Shown here: positions 62,101 through 64,000 of the stretch, piece after piece
How the letters are laid out: every line of letters begins with the position of its first letter
Numbering within the stretch: position 1 is the stretch's first letter
DNA from: Megalopta genalis
Taxonomy: Eukaryota; Arthropoda; Insecta; Hymenoptera; Halictidae
DNA: 64,000 nucleotides
NCBI RefSeq assembly: GCF_051020955.1
Contig: NC_135026.1
Location: forward strand, 4,688,501-4,752,500
Direction: 5' to 3'
Program-made: the position numbers and the translations under genes
The notes under the pieces: model-generated
Told to the model about the DNA's origin: nothing
Database searches by the model: none
What the model saw: only the letters and a program-made list of their open reading frames with translations

Positions 62101-63326
62101 TGCTACTTTGCTCACAAGTTTATTAGCTACTTTGCGAATCTCCCCGCGAGTTTGTTCGCTACTTTGTGAAATGTCTGCTACTTTGTTCACGAGTTTATTA
62201 GCTACTGCGTGAATCTGCCTGCGAGTTTGTTTGCCACTTTGTGAAATATTTTCAACTTCGCTCACCAGTTTATTATCTGCTCTGTAAATCTACCTGCGAG
62301 TTTGTTTGTCACGTTGTGAAATGTCTGCTACTTTGTTCACACGTTTATTAGCTACTTTGTGAATCTCTCTGCGAGTTTGTTCTCTACTTTGTGAAATATT
62401 TTCAACTTCGTTCACCAGTTTATTACCTGCTTTGCAAATCTGCCTGCGAGTTTCTTTGCCACTTTGTGAAATATTTGCTACATTGTTCACTAGTTTCTTT
62501 GCTTTGTAAATCTGCCTGCGAGTTTGTCACTATGTGAAATGTCTGCTACTTTGTTCACCACTTTATCAGCTATCCTCGAGTTCATTTGCCACATTGTGAA
62601 CAATCTGCGATCTCGTTCTCGAGAATAAAAACTAGCTGCTCAACCGCATCCAATCACGGAAGTCCCGGCGCATTTCCAAGTGTCCGCAAATCCTTCCGCA
62701 TCGTATGTAAAACAGATCGCCCTAATCCCGTTGTAATTCTTGCAGGACAACGAGGAGCGCTCGATCCCCATCGCGGTGCGGATCCATAAGACCCTGGAGC
62801 TGGCGGACGATAAATTCTACGTTATTACGTGCGGAAAGGCGGGATTCAAAAACGCGAAGTAGGCAACGCAACCTTTATTAATATCGGCTCGTATCTCTTG
62901 GAATCGCGGGGCTCTTATCCGCGCGGCTACCGCGATTCGACGGAGCGCGGGCACCGCGCGATCCTGCATAATTTTCGCGCGTCACGGATCCTCTTCTATC
63001 TGTTTGCAGGAACGAGACTTCGTTAGTGTCGCTGCGGCTTTTGGACGGGGGGCACAAAGTGCAGGAGGCTATTTATGGTCACAACTACACTTTGCGTGCG
63101 GAGATCTCGCGGCCAGATGGTTCGTACGCCACGGCATCTCTCACTTCCCATTTTCACCCTTGCATTTAATTGGAATTAACGAGCACGGCCGGCCGTGTTT
63201 GCCGCCCGTTTTGTCTGACGCACTTTCATCAATCCCTCGGTTCACAGGTATGTACGGGATCAAGGTGAAGTCCTGCTTCGCGTTCAACAAACGGAACAAC
63301 AGCGTACAGCTGATCGACGACAAGGG
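13007..63326 (+). CDS. ZP (zona pellucida) domain protein, 5' part of gene, five exons in window
   Basis: Spliced model join(13007-13096, 61121-61357, 62746-62858, 63010-63119, 63248-63326), 629 nt, giving 209 codons plus two bases; the gene runs off the right edge. Residues 1-30 form a signal peptide (hydrophobic stretch about 13-27). Residues about 42-145 form a ZP-N subdomain with its four expected cysteines at 48, 77, 103 and 138. A linker containing YGHNYTLRAEI follows, then the start of ZP-C with PDGMYGIKVKSCFAF (Cys193) and QLIDDKG. N-glycosylation sequons lie at N60, N82, N148, N172 and N200. ZP modules polymerise in apical extracellular matrices; in insects such proteins shape cuticle and attach epidermis to it (family knowledge). 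The ZP module follows the signal peptide directly, with no PAN domain before it. The rest of ZP-C, any furin site and any membrane anchor should lie beyond the window. I cannot assign the paralogue (candidates include the dusky/miniature/piopio/papillote/cuticlin-like groups), so no symbol is given. Confidence 0.88.
13290..14850 (+). repeat. 145-bp tandem repeat array at the start of intron 1
   Basis: About eleven monomers, diverging toward both ends. Identical anchors (ACAATGATTTT) lie at 13807, 13952, 14097 and 14242, a period of exactly 145. Conserved blocks per unit are AACATTGTTGCTG, AGTTGCAACATCTACATTG, ATTCCAGTGTACC, TTATTTTATCAGCC and CACTGCAAAATTTTATTG. The array starts about 190 bases after the exon-1 donor. 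Unit length is close to nucleosomal core DNA. Confidence 0.93.
14880..16850 (+). repeat. AATGTAGATT minisatellite with higher-order structure
   Basis: About 2 kb of short units built on AATGTAGATT. In the right two thirds these assemble into higher-order units of about 103-105 bases: AAAATGTAGATTGATATTG recurs at about 15749, 15854 and 15957. Sub-blocks are GCTCCAATGTAGATTACAAA, ATATTGATGAGTATATAATG and GCAAAGTGTCGATAAG. The left part (14880-15480) is degenerate. Confidence 0.92.
16851..17600. other. Unique CpG-containing DNA in intron 1, no exon seen
   Basis: GC-balanced unique sequence with GATCG-rich patches (17190-17400). Short ORFs on both strands, no recognisable exon. Confidence 0.4.
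17600..19125 (+). repeat. ATGGTACCAAAT minisatellite
   Basis: About 1.5 kb of units containing ATGGTACCAAATGGTTCTCC and ATGATACAAAATGATTC. Many units carry the palindrome GGTACC. From about 18300 a higher-order unit of roughly 120-165 bases appears, anchored by ATTATAATACAAAAATGATT (about 18306, 18632, 18916, 19055). Overlapping ORFs on both strands are repeat artefacts. Confidence 0.92.
19110..19365. repeat. AT-only palindromic simple DNA
   Basis: TAATAATAATTATTGTTATATTATTATA-like sequence recurs three times with short period, then TATTATATTTTTTTTATA twice. Almost free of G and C, and self-complementary over long stretches. Confidence 0.9.
19366..20600. other. Unique intron DNA, no exon seen
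   Basis: 19430-20110 is GC-balanced to GC-rich; 20120-20600 is AT-rich with a short (TTAGTATTA) patch at about 20260-20330. No recognisable exon. Confidence 0.4.
20605..20790. repeat. AAAATACAAT minisatellite
   Basis: 10-11-base units (AAAATACAATAC, AATAATACAGTAGAATA). A-rich on the plus strand. Confidence 0.88.
20990..21540. promoter_or_regulatory. CpG-rich block inside intron 1
   Basis: Dense CpG with short GC repeats (CCCGG three times at about 21423, CGACG-type three times at about 21440, GCAGCC repeats at about 21217). Several ORFs over 100 codons on both strands are Arg/Ala/Pro-rich composition shadows. It could be an internal promoter or enhancer, but nothing in the sequence proves it. 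Confidence 0.25.
21541..22257. other. Unique intron DNA, no exon seen
   Basis: Unique sequence of mixed composition. GTCAATATTGACCC at about 21815 is a short perfect palindrome-like site. Confidence 0.35.
22258..22600 (+). repeat. About 150-bp tandem duplication (2.3 copies)
   Basis: TTTAATTTCGTTAAAACAGC at 22263 recurs as TTTAATTTCATTGAAACAG at about 22410 and 22561. AATTTGCATTGCATGTTG at 22320 recurs at about 22469, followed both times by GATTAGGATC and ACAGAATGA. Period is about 147-151. Confidence 0.85.
22601..23090. other. Unique intron DNA with (TA)n and a GTGTCCC end
   Basis: A short TATATATATATATATA run at about 22880. GAGTGTCCCGAAATG at about 23008 resembles the terminal repeat of the foldback family and may mark the left end of a larger element. 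Confidence 0.4.
23091..23890 (+). repeat. AACAAGCAATTTC minisatellite
   Basis: 12-13-base units (AACAAGCAATTTC, AATAAGCAACTTC). A higher-order unit of roughly 120 bases contains CAATTAATTTCGAATAAGC and TTCTAAGCAGCGACTTC, seen at least four times. One frame stays open (SNKQRQTSNFE-like) as a repeat artefact. Confidence 0.92.
23891..24350. other. Unique intron DNA, no exon seen
   Basis: GC-balanced unique sequence. ATCTGGGACACCCGATACAT at about 24222 looks like a right terminal repeat facing the GTGTCCC at about 23009. Confidence 0.4.
24355..24835. repeat. (CAATTA)n hexanucleotide array
   Basis: About 70 units of ACAATT/CAATTA with occasional GTTGCA and CCAATTATAA variants, from about 24370 to 24760, followed by (AATAC)n and (TA)n. 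The period of six keeps frames open (CNCNCN..., VIVIVI...), which explains the long repetitive ORFs. Confidence 0.95.
24836..25740. other. Unique intron DNA, no exon seen
   Basis: 25200-25690 is CpG-containing with repeated GAATTTTAAT (25303 and 25384) and TTAATT words, as in possible conserved non-coding DNA. No exon recognised. Confidence 0.4.
25745..26020 (+). repeat. TTTCAATTTTTTCAATT pyrimidine/AT minisatellite
   Basis: About 17-base units CATTTCAATTTTTTCAA repeated in tandem with few changes. Confidence 0.93.
26021..26569. other. Unique intron DNA, no exon seen
   Basis: Mixed composition, GC-rich from 26190. No recognisable exon. Confidence 0.35.
26570..26921. mobile_element. Foldback/MITE-like element, copy 2
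   Basis: The left end CTGGGTGTCCTGGAACT pairs loosely with the right end AGTTCAGAGTGTA. Inner palindrome: TTTTCCCTTTGCGAAAATTT against TTCGTAAAGGAAAAAGTTGC, CGTTAACGAGATATTGAGG against GATATCTCGTTAACCGAG, and GGGCCAATTGGAGC against TACAATTGGCCTGC around a core of about 80 GC-rich bases. Confidence 0.75.
27100..27233. mobile_element. Foldback family, copy 3 (right half only)
   Basis: Contains GATTGGTTCATTG, TTATCGTTAATAGCTCGTTA and ACGAAGCCTCGGAAAAGATT, then the terminal TTCTTGGACACCGTGTA. The left half is absent or unrecognisable. It follows copy 2 by under 200 bases. Confidence 0.65.
27234..27879. other. Unique GC-rich intron DNA, no exon seen
   Basis: CpG-containing unique sequence. Overlapping ORFs have no recognisable domain. 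Confidence 0.35.
27880..28650 (+). repeat. 187-bp satellite, array A (about 4 units)
   Basis: GCGTAATTATTACAATTTTA occurs at 28101 and 28288, 187 bases apart. Each unit carries GCCTCGAAAAAATTAC, GGTAAACAAGTGTGCAAAAT, GCCAGAGCAAAATACTG, an AAAAAATTC and AAGGGACC. Units are more diverged at both ends. The same monomer appears in arrays B (31.6 kb) and C (36.0 kb), always on the plus strand. Confidence 0.92.
28651..29608. other. Unique CpG-rich intron DNA, no exon seen
   Basis: GC-rich 28800-29400 with overlapping ORFs on both strands, none recognisable. AT-rich from 29400. Confidence 0.35.
29609..29890. mobile_element. Foldback/MITE-like element, copy 4
   Basis: Left end TACAGGGTGTCGCGTAATTC. 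Arms: CAAGCAACTTTTTCCTTTGC pairs with GCAAAGGAAAAAGTTGCTTC, and TTCGTTAAGGAGATATCAAC with GATAACTCGTGAACGAAGCC. CGGACCAATCGG and GCGATTGGTT flank a GC-rich core. The right terminus is not clear. Confidence 0.75.
29891..31610. other. GC-rich unique intron DNA, no exon seen
   Basis: CpG-dense from 30050 to 31000. Overlapping ORFs up to 186 codons (minus strand, 30853-31413) have no recognisable motif and lie in stop-poor GC-rich DNA. Confidence 0.4.
31615..32935 (+). repeat. 187-bp satellite, array B (about 7 units)
   Basis: The GCGTAG/ACGTAG anchor falls at 31642, 31829, 32016 and 32203 (exactly 187 apart), then at 32396, 32571 and 32759 with indels. The first four units are close relatives (TTAGGAGTTCTGA, GGAAAAATTCGCGAAGTGCA); the last three resemble array A more (GTGTGCAAAATGCCGA). 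Short ORFs repeat every 374 bases as an artefact. Confidence 0.94.
32936..34789. other. Unique intron DNA with one long open frame
   Basis: GC-rich from 33000 to 33500. An open frame of 195 codons from ATG at 33971 to TAA at 34556 overlaps a perfect donor GTAAGT at 34555. The predicted peptide is Arg/Ser-rich with no domain I recognise and no signal peptide. Most likely a chance ORF; a nested or alternative exon cannot be excluded. Confidence 0.2.
34790..35075. mobile_element. Foldback/MITE-like element, copy 5
   Basis: TTCGCGAGGTAATTTCGAGA at the left pairs with TCTCGAAATCACCTCATGAA at the right. CTTTTTCCTTTGCGAAAATC pairs with GATTTTTGCAAAGGAAAAAG. GTTCACGAGATATCGATG pairs with CATCGATATCTCGCGAAC. 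The GC-rich core of about 100 bases lies between ATTAATCGGCGG and CCGCCGATTGGCCC. Confidence 0.8.
35076..36035. other. Unique intron DNA, no exon seen
   Basis: Mixed composition. The short ORFs at 35276-35574 in two frames have no recognisable domain. Confidence 0.35.
36040..36735 (+). repeat. 187-bp satellite, array C (about 4 units)
   Basis: Units carry GCTTGGAAAAAATATATTCT, GCTTCAAACTGTGGTAAAT, GTGCAAAGTGCCGGTGCGAA and AAAAATTCG, alignable to arrays A and B. One unit is shortened (about 36410-36440). The last unit (36590-36720) resembles array A (CAAACGATGGTAAACAACTG). Confidence 0.9.
36736..37789. other. Unique intron DNA, no exon seen
   Basis: CpG-containing from 36950 to 37400. An ORF at 37495-37890 runs into the GACGTC array and has no recognisable domain. 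Confidence 0.35.
37790..39070 (+). repeat. GACGTC minisatellite (CpG-rich)
   Basis: About 1.3 kb of roughly 20-24-base units such as GAGACGTCTGTTTCGAGACG and CCTAGGAACGTCTG. Nearly every unit contains the palindrome GACGTC or ACGTC. A higher-order unit of 269 bases is visible at the left: TGTCCTGCAAACGTCTTCTG (37829) and TGTCCTGCAAACATCTTTTG (38098), both followed by TTACTATATGGGACG. TTACGTCAT, a bZIP/ATF-CREB-like site, appears at about 38012 and 38708. Confidence 0.94.
39071..40239. other. Unique intron DNA, no exon seen; possible regulatory patch
   Basis: 39130-39480 is rich in TTAATT/GGCAATTA words in GC-balanced DNA. No exon recognised. Confidence 0.35.
40240..40540. mobile_element. Foldback/MITE-like element, copy 6
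   Basis: ACCTCGGGCGATTTCAAGCA at the left pairs with CGCTTGAAATCGTCTCGGGA at the right. TTTTTCCTTTACGAAATTCT pairs with AGAATTTCGCAAAGGAAAAG. TTCGTTCCCGAGTTATTCAC pairs with GTTGCTAACTCGCGAACGGA. The core is GC-rich with CATTGGCC. Confidence 0.78.
40541..41364. other. Unique intron DNA, no exon seen
   Basis: AT-rich to 40860, GC-balanced after. An 83-codon ORF at 40600-40851 lacks a recognisable motif. Confidence 0.35.
41365..42715 (+). repeat. CTGTCTCAGAACTGTCTGATAA minisatellite
   Basis: About 1.35 kb of roughly 21-23-base units alternating CTGTCTCAGAACTGTCTGA with TAATTATCTCAGAACAGTCTG. A pair forms a unit of about 44 bases. Starts degenerate with CTTAAAACTG variants. Confidence 0.94.
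42716..44425. other. Unique intron DNA, no exon seen
   Basis: Unique sequence. 43465-43525 has a short run of AGGTTATGTCA / AGGTTACGTCA / AGGTCATGTCC units. Overlapping ORFs have no recognisable features. Confidence 0.35.
44430..44870 (+). repeat. About 120-bp tandem repeat containing AATGGCGGATCCAATATGG
   Basis: Four units anchored by ACGAATCTGAACTTGAAAAT-type sequence at about 44445, 44567, 44689 and 44797 (spacing 122, 122, 108). Each has AATGGCGGAT and CACGAAAATTGGTGAACGT. A minus-strand ORF of 146 codons across it is a repeat artefact (period 122 is not a multiple of 3, so the frame shifts). Confidence 0.9.
44871..45239. other. Unique intron DNA, no exon seen
   Basis: Mixed, turning AT-rich. 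No motif recognised. Confidence 0.35.
45240..45375. repeat. AT-rich (AATAAT)n simple DNA
   Basis: TAATATATTAATAATAATAT units with two near-identical halves (about 45255 and 45320). Confidence 0.85.
45560..46490. promoter_or_regulatory. CpG-rich block with a poly-C run inside intron 1
   Basis: Dense CpG with C-rich runs (11 C at 45897-45907). ORFs over 100 codons in several frames on both strands indicate stop-poor GC-rich DNA and not a gene. Possible internal promoter; unproven. Confidence 0.25.
46555..47375. repeat. AT-rich block with internal duplication
   Basis: GAATTTATAAACAAATTG at about 46883 recurs at about 47144, both followed by ATTTTTGA and AAGTCA/GAGTCA. The stretch before each (CGTCGGAACTAATATA, CGTGGGGACTATTATA) also matches, giving a roughly 260-base duplication. 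47190-47370 is (TATATTATTA)n. Confidence 0.75.
47376..48265. other. Unique intron DNA with poly-G, (GA)n and (CG)n runs
   Basis: 11 G at 47526-47536, (GA)n at about 47787-47812, (CG)n at about 47978-47990. GC-rich between 47560 and 48140. No exon recognised. Confidence 0.6.
48270..48555 (+). repeat. About 147-bp tandem duplication (two copies)
   Basis: CCAGTTAATTGTGATTGATT at 48283 recurs as CCAGTTAACTGTGATTAATT at 48431. CATATTTAAATGTTAATATT and AAATTCGAGAGAGTGAAATG with its partner AAATTCGAGACAGTGAAATG also repeat. Confidence 0.88.
48556..49105. other. AT-rich unique DNA with a 30-base triplet repeat
   Basis: GAATTTTAATTTTAATACTT units occur three times at 48670-48755, followed by TATATAATA simple DNA at 48830-48920. 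GC-rich from 48970. Confidence 0.6.
49110..49220. promoter_or_regulatory. Cluster of TTAATTA-type homeodomain-like motifs
   Basis: In about 100 bases there are at least six ATTTAATT/TAATTA motifs, with repeated TCGATTTAAT and CCGACTTAATT/TCCGATTTAAT short units. TAATTA is the core bound by many homeodomain proteins, so an intronic enhancer is possible (inference). It could also be a short degenerate repeat. Confidence 0.3.
49221..50045. other. Unique CpG-rich intron DNA with (GT)n/(GC)n run
   Basis: (GC)n at about 49388-49404 and a mixed GTGTGC/CGCGCG run at about 49730-49780 (Z-DNA-prone). No exon recognised. Confidence 0.45.
50046..51130. repeat. Long polypyrimidine-then-polypurine tract
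   Basis: 50095-50330 is T/C-rich (CTCTCTTTCTCCCTCT-like); from about 50331 to 51080 the same strand is A/G-rich (GAGAGAGAAAGAGAGACTC, AAAATAATTAGA units). The switch makes the two halves roughly complementary. Within the purine half, a 30-40-base unit (AGAGAGAAAGAGAGACTCAA + AATAATTAGA) repeats. Confidence 0.93.
51131..52130. other. Unique GC-rich intron DNA, no exon seen
   Basis: CpG-rich 51290-51960 with (CG)n at about 51778-51790, and 11 G at 52083-52093. No exon recognised. Confidence 0.4.
52131..52215. mobile_element. Foldback family, copy 7 (left-half fragment)
   Basis: CAGGCGTGTCGTTTAGAGCA, GCTTTTTCCTTTGTAGGAAC and TTTTCGAGATATTTGCGGAA followed by CGTGGACCTA match the left arm of copies 2-5. 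The right arm is missing; the TTAGG-like array starts just after. Confidence 0.5.
52235..53545 (+). repeat. TTAGG-like minisatellite with higher-order unit of about 122-182 bp
   Basis: Short units TTAGGTCTGAA / TTAGGCCCAGA / TTAGGTCTGGA (10-11 bases) assemble into higher-order units anchored by AAGTTCGTTCTTTCTAAATT at about 52432, 52612, 52734, 52877, 53044, 53168, 53310 and 53453. TTAGG is the common insect telomere word, but here it is spaced and degenerate. Confidence 0.92.
53546..55019. other. Unique intron DNA, no exon seen
   Basis: GC-balanced, with T8-9 runs at about 54541. ORFs overlap on both strands without recognisable domains. Confidence 0.35.
55020..55350 (+). repeat. TTATTTTATC minisatellite, array 1
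   Basis: Five- and ten-base units TTTTA/TTATTTTATC/TTATATTA. Two or three frames stay open and give Phe/Ile/Leu/Tyr-rich peptides, a composition artefact. The 242-codon ORF at 54790-55518 merely spans it. Confidence 0.94.
55351..55834. other. Unique spacer between two related arrays, no exon seen
   Basis: GC-balanced; 55660-55745 has spaced GACCCAGA/GACCTAACC words. Confidence 0.4.
55835..56215 (+). repeat. TTATTTTATC minisatellite, array 2
   Basis: Same unit and strand as the array at 55.0 kb, about 480 bases downstream. The two probably form one array interrupted by the unique spacer, or one seeded the other. Confidence 0.94.
56216..56999. other. Unique GC-rich intron DNA, no exon seen
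   Basis: CpG-rich around 56430-56780. No exon recognised. Confidence 0.35.
57000..58645. repeat. ATATTGTATACAATAT palindromic minisatellite, array 1
   Basis: About 1.6 kb of AT-rich units around GTATACAATAT and TATTATAGTATATACGATTT. A higher-order unit with TTTAATATTGTGTATGATAT recurs (about 57503, 57776, 57917, 58121, 58211). The perfect palindrome ATTGTATACAAT is frequent. Confidence 0.92.
58646..59115. other. Unique intron DNA, no exon seen
   Basis: Mixed unique sequence between AT-rich arrays. Confidence 0.35.
59116..59198 (+). repeat. (GA)n microsatellite
   Basis: GA run of about 80 bases with two GATGGAGA interruptions. The plus-strand ORF reading EREREREM is a repeat artefact. Confidence 0.95.
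59199..59649. other. Unique intron DNA, no exon seen
   Basis: GC-balanced unique sequence. Nothing recognised. Confidence 0.35.
59650..60690. repeat. ATTGTATACAATATTATAT palindromic minisatellite, array 2
   Basis: Units such as TATTGTATACAATATTATAT + CTTACATGCTATAATA, related to the 57.0-58.6 kb array. A (CT)n run of about 26 bases sits at about 60131-60157. Array 2 ends about 430 bases before exon 2. Confidence 0.92.
60691..61120 (+). other. End of intron 1 upstream of exon 2
   Basis: Unique sequence ending in the T-rich tract and CAG acceptor of exon 2. No other feature seen. Confidence 0.5.
61121..61357 (+). CDS. ZP gene exon 2 (most of ZP-N)
   Basis: The acceptor is TTCTGTCGCAG ending at 61120 behind a T-rich tract, and the donor GTAAGC is at 61358. 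The exon has 79 codons in phase 0 at both ends. The translation begins VTGQLVDTEF and carries ZP-N cysteines 1-3 (TATCKAG, TPQCMAP, DYCGVLV). Codon use is GC-ending, unlike the AT-rich array just upstream. This is clear ZP-N sequence by pattern. Confidence 0.9.
61358..62745 (+). other. Intron 2 of the ZP gene
   Basis: 1,388 nt, GTAAGC...TTGCAG. Most of it is the GTTTGCTACTTTGTGA minisatellite annotated separately. A short patch with ACCTAACC motifs lies at about 61485-61525. Confidence 0.85.
61560..62600 (-). repeat. GTTTGCTACTTTGTGA minisatellite in intron 2
   Basis: About 1 kb of units like GCGAGTTTGTTTGCTACTTT + GTGAATCTGCCTGCGAG / GTGAAATGTCTGCTACTTTG. Units are about 28-36 bases with a higher-order pairing of about 70. 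The minus strand is open in places (SQSSKQTRRQIHKVANKL-like), a repeat artefact, though it mimics a coiled-coil-like peptide. Confidence 0.92.
62746..62858 (+). CDS. ZP gene exon 3 (end of ZP-N)
   Basis: The acceptor TTCTTGCAG ends at 62745 and the donor GTAGGC is at 62859. The exon has 37 codons plus two bases. It encodes DNEERSIPIAVRIHKTLEL followed by FYVITCGKAGF, which supplies the fourth ZP-N cysteine (C138). Reading through the donor gives an immediate TAG, which supports splicing here. Confidence 0.9.
62859..63009 (+). other. Introns 3 and 4 of the ZP gene (short)
   Basis: Intron 3 is 62859-63009 (151 nt, GTAGGC...TTGCAG). Intron 4 is 63120-63247 (128 nt, GTTCGT...TCACAG). Both are unique and free of arrays, unlike introns 1 and 2. 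Confidence 0.85.
63010..63119 (+). CDS. ZP gene exon 4 (ZP linker)
   Basis: The acceptor TGTTTGCAG ends at 63009. The incoming split codon (AA+G) makes Lys147. The exon encodes NETSLVSLRLLDGGHKVQ and EAIYGHNYTLRAEISRPD. The donor at 63120 is the weak GTTCGT, chosen because only phase 1 joins PDG to MYGIKVKSC of the next exon in the conserved ZP frame. A GTACGC donor at 63124 would break that frame. Confidence 0.83.
63248..63326 (+). CDS. ZP gene exon 5 (start of ZP-C)
   Basis: The acceptor GGTTCACAG ends at 63247 and the consensus donor GTAGGT is at 63327, phase 2. The exon encodes MYGIKVKSCFAFNKRNNS and VQLIDDKG, the characteristic opening of arthropod ZP-C, with the first ZP-C cysteine at residue 193 and a sequon at N200. 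Reading through meets TAG at once. The following exon, expected to continue after Gly210, is not in the window. Confidence 0.88.
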
Positions 63327-64000
63327 GTAGGTCGCAAATTTTCGATACCCCCAACCTCTTTGACGATTTTCCGAAGTGAACAATCACTTTGACGATGGAC
63401 AGACAATCTTTATTGTCGACCATTGTCAACGTGTACGACCTTTTTTCCTTAATTTTTCAAGAGAAGCACAACTTCAACCTAATCCAGACCTAACCCAGAC
63501 CTAATCAAGACCTATCTTAGACCTAACCAAAACCTAACCCAGACCTAATCCAAACATTTTTATATCGCCTCTCTTGCACGTTCAAAAATTCCTTAGTCGC
63601 GAAAGAGTTACCACTATTTCTACCAATACTTTCTATTATACAATTTACCAAATTAATTTTGCGATAATTATAGCAAAAGAACTTAGAATATGTAAAATAA
63701 TTTTAATTAATAATTTCATTAAAACATGTATTTTAACCCTTTTGATAAATATAATGTTAAATAAAAATTATAATAGTAATACAATATAAAATATAATATA
63801 ATAATATAATATTAATATAATATAGTAATATAATATTATTATAATATAATAATATATAATATTAATATAATACAATATAAAATTTAATAACATTATATAA
63901 TAATAATAATAATAATAATATTTAATATTAATATAATATAATAGAAAATTTAATATACAATTTAATAATATAACAAAATAAAGAATATAATAATAATAAT
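63327..64000 (+). other. Start of intron 5, with CCTAACC motifs and AT-rich tail
   Basis: It begins GTAGGTCGC. 63470-63560 has spaced CCTAACCCAGA-type units. From about 63765 to the end the sequence is AT-rich simple DNA (TAATAT/AATAAT) with runs of (AAT)n near 63900. The intron's end is not in the window. Confidence 0.75.

Noticed and set aside
61990..62490. Minus-strand ORFs with SQSSKQTRRQIHKVANKL repeats resembling a coiled-coil protein
   Set aside because: Derived from the intron-2 minisatellite; frames are interrupted repeatedly and there is no start context or splice support.
63120..63130. Alternative exon-4 donor GTACGC at 63124
   Set aside because: It would join exon 5 in the wrong frame and destroy the conserved ZP-C start; the weaker GTTCGT at 63120 preserves it.

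Overview
The window is eukaryotic. It contains one recognisable protein-coding gene, with GT-AG introns, embedded in a very repeat-rich and otherwise gene-poor landscape. The protein is an arthropod-type zona pellucida (ZP) domain protein. The base composition alternates between CpG-rich segments (TTAATTA/CGATCG-rich unique DNA) and AT-rich simple DNA. I infer an insect, most likely a hymenopteran such as a bee or wasp; this rests on general character and not on a database match. I recognised no tRNA, rRNA, CRISPR array, bacterial operon or intact transposase.

Layout. 1-12.35 kb is intergenic. It has an AT microsatellite, a diverged inverted repeat, a 330-bp TA-flanked foldback element, a CpG-rich block at 2.8-4.2 kb with a possible minus-strand first-exon donor, and four tandem arrays (about 4.2-6.1, 8.0-9.6, 10.4-10.65 and 11.4-11.7 kb). 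12.35-13.1 kb holds the CpG-rich promoter and exon 1 of the ZP gene. 13.1-61.1 kb appears to be a single intron of about 48 kb. 61.1-63.3 kb holds exons 2-5, which complete the ZP-N subdomain and start ZP-C; the gene continues past the right edge.

The intron is the striking part. It is packed with about two dozen tandem arrays, most with a private monomer seen only at that locus: a 145-bp array near the donor, a GTAGATT array with roughly 104-bp higher-order units, a GGTACC-rich array, a hexamer array, a GACGTC array of 1.3 kb, a CTGTCTCAGAA array, a long purine/pyrimidine strand-switch tract, a TTAGG-like array and ATTGTATACAAT arrays next to exon 2. By the spans I assign, roughly 25 kb of the 64 kb is tandem or simple repeat. 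Two families recur at several places: a 187-bp satellite in three arrays (27.9, 31.6 and 36.0 kb), and a foldback/MITE-like family of about 280-350 bp with CCAAT boxes in its arms (1.8, 26.6, 27.1, 29.6, 34.8, 40.2 and 52.1 kb). Within 26-41 kb the two families alternate.

Only the ZP gene can be assigned a role: a secreted or membrane-anchored apical extracellular matrix (cuticle-associated) protein with a signal peptide encoded alone on exon 1. I found no convincing new protein-coding system. The unusual content is structural: a giant repeat-filled first intron and the two dispersed repeat families.
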